Positions 57,201 to 64,000 of a stretch of DNA of 64,000 nucleotides are shown piece after piece. Under the pieces are notes generated by a model that was given only the letters and a program-made list of their open reading frames with translations, did not search any database and had not been told where the DNA came from. Numbering within the stretch: position 1 is the stretch's first letter; each line of letters opens with the position of its first letter. Made by a program: the position numbers and the translations under genes. This stretch comes from Motacilla alba alba (lineage: Eukaryota > Chordata > Aves > Passeriformes > Motacillidae): NCBI RefSeq assembly GCF_015832195.1, contig NC_052018.1:28300115-28364114 (forward strand). Reading direction: 5' to 3'.

Positions 57201-60200
57201 ATCCTGCAGGCCCTCATCTCTGAAGAGTATTCACAGAAGCAAATACTGACCTCTGAAGGCAAATCTCTCTGGATTTCCTCAGTTAGCCAAGGAAAAAGAT
57301 ATATTTTGTAGAGGACAATTCATAGTGGTTGATTTAGACACCTCCTCTGAATCACTCTTCCAAGGACCTATCCTTGTGCATGGATTACTGAGGAAGTCAT
57401 GGGAAATTAGTCTCATGAGGCCAGTTAGTCTTTATGATTACTGCCTGTAGCCTTATATTTTATCTATATATCATGAATCACAGCTGAGCCGGAGTTGCCA
57501 GGTGATAAGACTTGGACCATTAGTTCAGGAGACAGTAAAATGCTTCCACTTCATATCACTTTCTTTGTAACATTTTATGAATGACTGCTAAATAAACAAA
57601 TACACATTTCTTTATTAAAATAAATATATATTGTGTTACAGGTTACTCAGAAATTGTAGTAATATACATTCAATGTCATATACTTGCAGTCCTGTACACC
57701 CACTTGAAGTATGTTAATAGCATACTGAAAACATACAATTTTGAATCAGAGCCACAGCATGAAGGCAGTAGTCTTTACTGTTACTTAAAAGGCATGAAGA
57801 TTTGAATCAGAGTCAGAAGCTCCTAGAGGCTTATCATCTTTAGCATACAAGAAAAAATTTGCAAAAATGACAGGTAAAATTGTGGGTCCAGGATGAGCAA
57901 CACTATAGTAGGATCATAGCAGTTATTCTGTTGTTTTAAACCTAGCTAGATTATCAGACATATACATATATTAAAAATGCAATATTTTCCCTGTTGTCCT
58001 TACGCAGATGTAAAAAAAAAAAAAAAAAAAGTAATTTCAAAGAGGCAATTCACAGCCTTTGAACAAAACATTCTTTCTGAAATGCTCCTCTCCAAGAAAA
58101 GGAGTAATGGAAAAGCTCATGGATGGTGATATGGTGATTACACCTGTACTGTATAAGCAGCATTTTCTGTTTTCAAAGAGCTCTTTCATAAAAATCAAAT
58201 GAAAAAGACCTACGTGCAGATACTTTTGAGTATAACTTATTAGACTACATTTTCCAGAACAAAAGCATTATAATACATACAAACTGTAATTTGTACATAC
58301 ATTAATCCATGTTCTGTTACTTAGAAAAATTAGCAATAGAAAATTCCATTCTCATGTGTATGGACCTGATTCAACGACACATTTCTAACATCAAGGTGCA
58401 GAGCCATCAGAATTTTTACTGTCTCTTTTTGTCTTACTCTGTAATGACACAAAGCAGAACCAATCACAAGGAAACAAACCACAACAAACACAGCACTTTC
58501 TTCTGTAGTCTGTGTACACCTGCCTTACAGTTAGCAGTACAAATTAATTGCTCAAAAACATATTAATCTTTATCTAGTTTAAGCACCATTATTGGCTTGT
58601 TTACAGAATTTTATATTTCAGCATGGATCCGAAAACTGATAGGAATCTTTCATCCTTGCACTGAACTTCATATTTCCATGTATATCTTAGGGCTTTCCAA
58701 ATAAATTAATTTCACCTCAAATGAAGAAATATTCTGTCATTAAAAGTACATGTCATGAGAGCCTCACAGTTCTGAAGGAGATTAATTAATATAAGAAATG
58801 TACCACAATATCTACTTTTCATAGCAGTTTCAATTCTAAGTACATAAACAATATATTTAAAAAAAAATCCTCTGCTATTTGCCACTAACCCAATGAAAAT
58901 AACTAATAATCTTTCTAAATTCCTGCCAACCTACAGAACTAATGGAAGGAAAACCCAACCAAACAAAACCAAACAAGTCAACAAACCCCTCCATGGTTAC
59001 AACAAACATTAGGAAAAGACAGATTTTTGTGCCGTGATGATGATAGAATATATGTGCTTTTAGATGTTGCATTGCAGCAACAGGCATAAATGTGAAAAGA
59101 ATCTTTCCTACTTGAATATCTGCAGGTTTGATTCAGACAGCTGCTGGCACTGGTAAGGCAATGTTGTCAGCCAGAGTCACGGTGCCCAGTCATCTGCTCT
59201 CTTTCTTACCCATGTGAACTCAAGAAATAAGAACTAGTATACACCATAATATATTGTGATGGAAATGTTATCTAATGAACAGTAGCTACAAGACACTGAA
59301 GAAATAAGCACATCATTGACCTCTACGATAAAGTTGGGTTTTTTCCCACAGAGCAAACTTTGTCCCTTAATGAGAATGGCCACATTCTTCCTTGATCTGT
59401 CTGTACACCAGACATCACACTGCTGCAATATTAATTTGATACCAGAAAGTATCAGCACATTGAAAATCTGTGTCTTAAAATGACCAGAGAAAATAATCTT
59501 ATCTGCATGAAAGATCAAATGTTATAGCTCATCCTTTCTATATGAGATGTTAATGAAAAGGAAGACTCTTTGTTATTTCTTATTTTTATGCAAAGCAACT
59601 ACAAAAAAGAAAATCATGTTCTGTACAAATGGAACTAATATGAGCAAGCTGGCTAGAAGTATGCTTGAAAGGAATCCAGATAAAGCGTTTCCATTGTCAT
59701 ATTGATTAACATCCAACACCTGTGCCAAACAGGCTGTAAAAATGTCTTTTGCTCAAGTCCAGTCAATATGCTGATGTACAGGATAAGAAAATAGGTGCCA
59801 TCTTACTCCCTAAAGAACAGCTTTATCCATGGTCATTTGGATAGGAGTTTATTTGCCTCCCAGAAAGCAAAAAATTGGTAATATTACATATTACAGTTTC
59901 ACATGAGACTTCCCAAGTGGGAGTTGTAAACCCACTTTTTCTTCAATGTGATCCAATAGCTTGACCTTTATTTAAGGTGAAATTTACATGAATGATCTTA
60001 GAATTTTGTAATTTCTTTTTATCCCTACAGTTTGTATAAATACTTTAAATTCTAACCAATTGATTTTCTGTTTCAGCTTCTTTTGTCATAGCTTGAAACT
60101 TGATAGGGTAATTGATTTTAACCAAAAGCAAAAGATAAACAAAGAATTAAAAATAGTAAGAATTTAAAATTATAGACTATAGAAACTGTGATGAAATTCA

Positions 60201-60715
60201 ATGGTCAGCTCTTGAAGATATATGTCATTAAGTTGCACAACTTTATTGCAAGTTTCAGAAGTTTGTAAGAGATTTAAAACTATTGTAATAGCATAAAAAA
60301 CACTATGTACAATTGCATTTTATTTATTTTATTTATATCTTCAATTGTAGTGGTAATTCTAACCACTAATATTCTTTGCAATTAATGTAAGTATAATATC
60401 ATTCTAGCTTTTGAATTATCAGATGTATTGTCTGGTTAAATGACTAACAATTTATTATTAAATTACCAGTACCTCAGAAATATAGAAATTCCACTGATGC
60501 ATGCAAAGAAAAGCACTGGTAGTAAGAGAAAATTTAATTAAAATAAGAGAATGATTTCACTTTTAAATCCTCCTTTGCAAATAAAGACTGAATATTCCTA
60601 GGACCTGCCAAGTACTTGTAGATCTAAGTTATTTGCATTTGAATCTTTATTAATACCAATGAGAGAAACTTGCTGAGTCCTCTCCTCTTCTGTTTGCATT
60701 TGGATTTCTGCAGAA

Positions 60716-60784
60716 CTGAATCCTGACCCTGCAAAAATGCCTAAGTTTAACAGAAGCGGCCACACTGATGTCAGTAGGACCATT
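60716..60784 (+). repeat. Ancient amniote repeat remnant
   Basis: TCCTGACCCTGCAAAAATGC, then CTAAGTTTAAC, then GATGTCAGTAGGACC follow the order of an old palindromic repeat recognisable in turtles and crocodilians. It is heavily decayed and family naming is uncertain. Confidence 0.35.
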
Positions 60785-62357
60785 CTTTTAGAAAGCCAAG
60801 CATCTGCATAAAGATCTGTAGATTCAAAGCTGCTAAAGGTCAAAATCAATCCCTCTCTTATTTGTCAGCAAGACAAACTCTTATTTTGCCTAGAAGACCA
60901 TCTAATACCAGGACAAAACAACATACAAAATCTGATGCTGAAAAAAACAGAAAGGGATGATTGCAGAATGTTTTAAAATCCCTTACTAAAATAAATTTAG
61001 AGCAACAGAAAATTTGGGAATAAATAATCTAGGCAGCAATATGCTTTACAAATCAAAATTTAGCACTTTATTTAGGCATCATCATGAATTTTACAGGAGT
61101 GTTGAAGCTTCTTTTCCTGATCATATAAAGTTCTTCCTTGCTGGATGATATGCATTCATCTGTTAGCTGCTAAAAAATGCATCAAATAAAAATACCTCTG
61201 AAGAGCACACCTTTTTTTTTTTTCCTTTGAGATAGATTGCACAGGAGTGAGACGTTCCTAAAAAACATAGTGAGCTCTGATTTATGCAGTTTCAGTATCA
61301 CGATATATTAACAGTGTGTATGGAAAGAGCTCTGAGTAATAAAGTTTGACATTTTTCTGTAAATGGTCTTCATAGCAAATTATTTGGCAAATATTTTGCT
61401 TCTCATCTTGAAAACAGAAAAATCCCAAACTTGTAATTTTACTTATAAGAGGACAATATTCACTTCAGTCCTATAACCTGTTTATCTCAATTTGCATCAA
61501 TAAAAAAAAATTACCAAATATTATTTTTTAACATATTTATGATACTCTGTGCTGTATTTTCAATGCAGTCGAACCTCAAGCGTAGAATATTAAACTAAAC
61601 ACAAACATTATTTTGCTTTAATGGTAATTAAATACATAACATTGCGAGATACCAGGGCCATTAATTTCACATAGCCAGTTCTGGAGGAGCTATCCCTGTA
61701 CAATTAATTGTTGATTTTGTTTTCTTAAATATTTTCAATTATACTGCCAACTATAGGCAGCTTCACTGTGTTGTTGCACTATTCTGTATCAAGAACCAAC
61801 CCTTTTATGTATAATACTGAGACCTCTGACACCATCCTTTGCCTGTGTACTGGCAATGCCTCTACTATTTTACATGCTGCCTCCTACACTGCAACCTTGA
61901 GATGGTTCACTTTCACATATATTCTTATTCTGGAGTCAGATTCTGGTTCCATTCTACACTCTGGAGATTTCTAAGCTTACTTGTATATGCAACTGTAGCC
62001 CTTTCTCAACTACTTATTATTGATATGTAATTACAGCAATATTAATGGCAATCATCAAAGCTGTTCACTTAAATTCATATGATCCTCTCAGCAGATTTTA
62101 TTAAAATACTGAATTCACAGTACCAGTGAATGAAATTATAATAATCCTAGAGGTGCGAGCATTATACAATTAATACTGAAGTATTAATACATTTTTGATG
62201 TAATAGAATAATGTCCAAAGATGCTGTTTATCCATTCTCAAAATTTTTGCTTTCTACAAGATTAAGCAACCTGAAAGTCAATTAATTTCTGCATCTTAAT
62301 TTATAGGACCACTATATACTGTAAATTACAAAATACAACCTACTTATCATAGGTCTA

Positions 62358-62427
62358 GTACTACTCCCACCGAAGTAGCCAGGCATTTTCCCATCAACTC
62401 CAGTGGGAGTTCAATGAGACTCTTAAA
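62358..62427. repeat. Ancient palindromic amniote repeat remnant
   Basis: ACTCCCACCGAAGT and, some 25 bases later, ACTCCAGTGGGAGTTCAATG are near-inverted copies flanking CATTTTCCCATC. This core of short inverted CTCCCACTGAAGT words is typical of old palindromic repeats shared by turtles, crocodilians and birds. Confidence 0.5.
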
Positions 62428-63644
62428 ATAAATTCTATTCTATTATCTTAATATTTCTGTCCTCCTCTTAGGTCAGATCATCTGTCCTGCATAATGAGAA
62501 ATTGAAATACTTACAAAAGTGTAGGAGAGACACTATTGATATTGCATAATTTAAATTCCACAGTCATCTAATTTTGCATTAAAACTTAAGACGCTGTCAA
62601 GTACAACAACACATCTAATACCTGTATTTGGATGTGTTGAATTGTACCTCAGCAATTCTGCTTTTGCTTCACTGGTTACAAATGGCACTTTGGTTATCAG
62701 CTTCAGGTATCAGTATCTGCATCAATTGTAACTTAAATTTTTGAAGCTAAGAACATAGGTTCTTAGTGTGCCTTTTGGGTACTTGTCAGTTTTGTTCCCC
62801 AGAGCTGACAAGAATCAACAACAAGGTCATTCACAGACTTTGGCTGTGATTATGCCCATGTACTGTAAGCTGTGAAAATTTGAAAAAAAACTACTGAAAT
62901 TCTAGAACTTGAAAGAGTTTGCCATCTAAATTCAAATACTGTGCTTAGGAACTGAATTGAAATATTTGAATATTAGAACTTCACTGAAAATGAGAACCCC
63001 AAAGTTACATTTTTCATATATTGTCAAAACCACAAACTTTTTTTAAGAAGTTACTGAAAGTGAGGACATTAATTTTTTTGGATGGAAGAAACTCCATCTT
63101 GAGAATATAAACATTTTAAATAAACTGTCCTGTTGGCAATGTGAGCTGCTTTTAGTCAGAGAAGTAAGATTTAATCTCAGCGTGTATGTGATGGTTTAGT
63201 TAAAGAAGTAACAAAATTTACACTCCCAATTTGTGAATGTTGGTGCCCTTTCCACTGAATCAATCATATTACAATTTGTGATTTCAATTGTTTGGAGCAA
63301 TGTTTTGAGTTTTCAGATAATTGTGTTTTGCATTGCATGGGTTTTTTCATCTTTGAAAGATCTGTTTCGGAAAGTTGCTTATAAAGCTAATATCCATAAA
63401 GCACTGGTGCTAGTTCTTCTATTTTCTTTCAAAAGAACACTTTCTTTACTAAATAATAGAAAAATAGGGAACATTCCTTTGCATTTTGTTTTTCTTAGCA
63501 ACTTGTGTAGTATCACCCTAGAAAAATTATGTGGACGGGCACCAGACAGTTTGTGACGAGTCACTGCCTCTTTCACTTTGTGACACAGTTTTTACGTGTC
63601 ACACAGTTTTTTATATAAAACACGATTCATTGCTGTGGAGTATA

Positions 63645-63682
<38 letters not shown>
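63645..63682 (+). repeat. (CAT)n microsatellite
   Basis: There are about 12.7 perfect CAT units. The poly-His run seen in one translated frame here comes from this array. Confidence 0.97.
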
Positions 63683-64000
63683 ATCATCTTTGTCTCTTTT
63701 TAAAGTTATTAATGTAAATGAGTTCATGCACAACTTTTCAATCTCGTCTCTCTTGTCCTTCACACAAATGGAAGCAAAAACATTTGCATTCACTTTATAT
63801 TTTATTTGAAGTGGCAAGATTGCTGAGAAATCAGTTTTTTACTCTTAATCTGCAATTATTAGTTTCTTTGGAAGCCAAACTGTACTGATAATTGCTCTAT
63901 AAAGTCTCATTAGACAACCTCACAGTTTCCAGAAGATTGGAGATTTACTGTTGATTTTGCTAATGAGCATCTTTGAACTAGGCAAATGTGCACACCGATG
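63683..64000. other. AT-rich unique DNA at the window end
   Basis: No feature is seen. Confidence 0.5.

Larger units (their letters stand above)
49126..63644. other. Long AT-rich gene-free stretch
   Basis: No gene, LTR or CR1 is recognised in 14.5 kb. Contents noted: a (TTTATTC)3 tandem (50741-50761), A/C-rich tracts (about 53878-53930 and 58945-58985), T runs (about 50012-50023 and 55165-55180), an A run (about 58012-58030), an acceptor-plus-frame candidate (53987-54258) and old palindromic repeat remnants (60716-60784, 62358-62427). Confidence 0.55.

Noticed and set aside
63531..63809. Frame with a poly-histidine run
   Set aside because: The run is the translated CAT microsatellite; flanks show no coding character.

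Overview
This is vertebrate, almost certainly avian, nuclear DNA. It is AT-rich, shows no bacterial or viral gene organisation, and has no open frame that reads as a conserved host protein. Four CR1 LINE pieces of the bird type and several bird-type endogenous retrovirus LTRs support this. One LTR family has an AATAAATCAGCC-type polyadenylation region that I know best from songbirds, so a neoavian bird, perhaps a passerine, is my inference. The window looks like a gene desert or a very large intron.

Layout. Bases 1-1292 hold a probable LTR end with a primer-binding-site-like sequence joined to a decayed CR1 reverse transcriptase. An ERVL-type LTR lies at 4167-4763 on the minus strand. At 6357-6408 and 9851-9902 there are two about 90% identical 52-bp copies of an unnamed repeat. 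At 8554-8887 (minus) an open segment begins exactly at a splice-acceptor-like site. At 12617-13161 an avian repeat fragment lies beside an ERVK-like solo LTR with a perfect 6-bp target duplication. A long unique AT-rich stretch follows. A transposon cluster occupies 23411-26276: two LTRs, then a CR1 split by a third, 938-bp LTR-like insertion. A moderately GC-richer unclassified block lies at about 29960-30610. CR1 copies on the minus strand lie at 33631-34085 and 48593-49125. A palindromic (TAA)n(TTA)n array lies at 39431-39562. A CpG-rich 980-bp solo LTR with a 6-bp duplication lies at 45192-46171. The rest, especially 49126-63644, is AT-rich DNA with microsatellites and a few very old palindromic repeats.

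Nothing here forms a working pathway. The features are transposon relics of different ages: eroded CR1 and palindromic amniote repeats are oldest, and the CpG-rich 45192-46171 LTR looks youngest. I found no tRNA, rRNA, CRISPR array or operon, and no undescribed system that I could defend. The items most worth a check are the TAA/TTA palindrome, the CpG-rich LTR with its internal repeats, the nested LTR, and the exon-like segment at 8554-8887. All family names come from pattern memory, without a database search.
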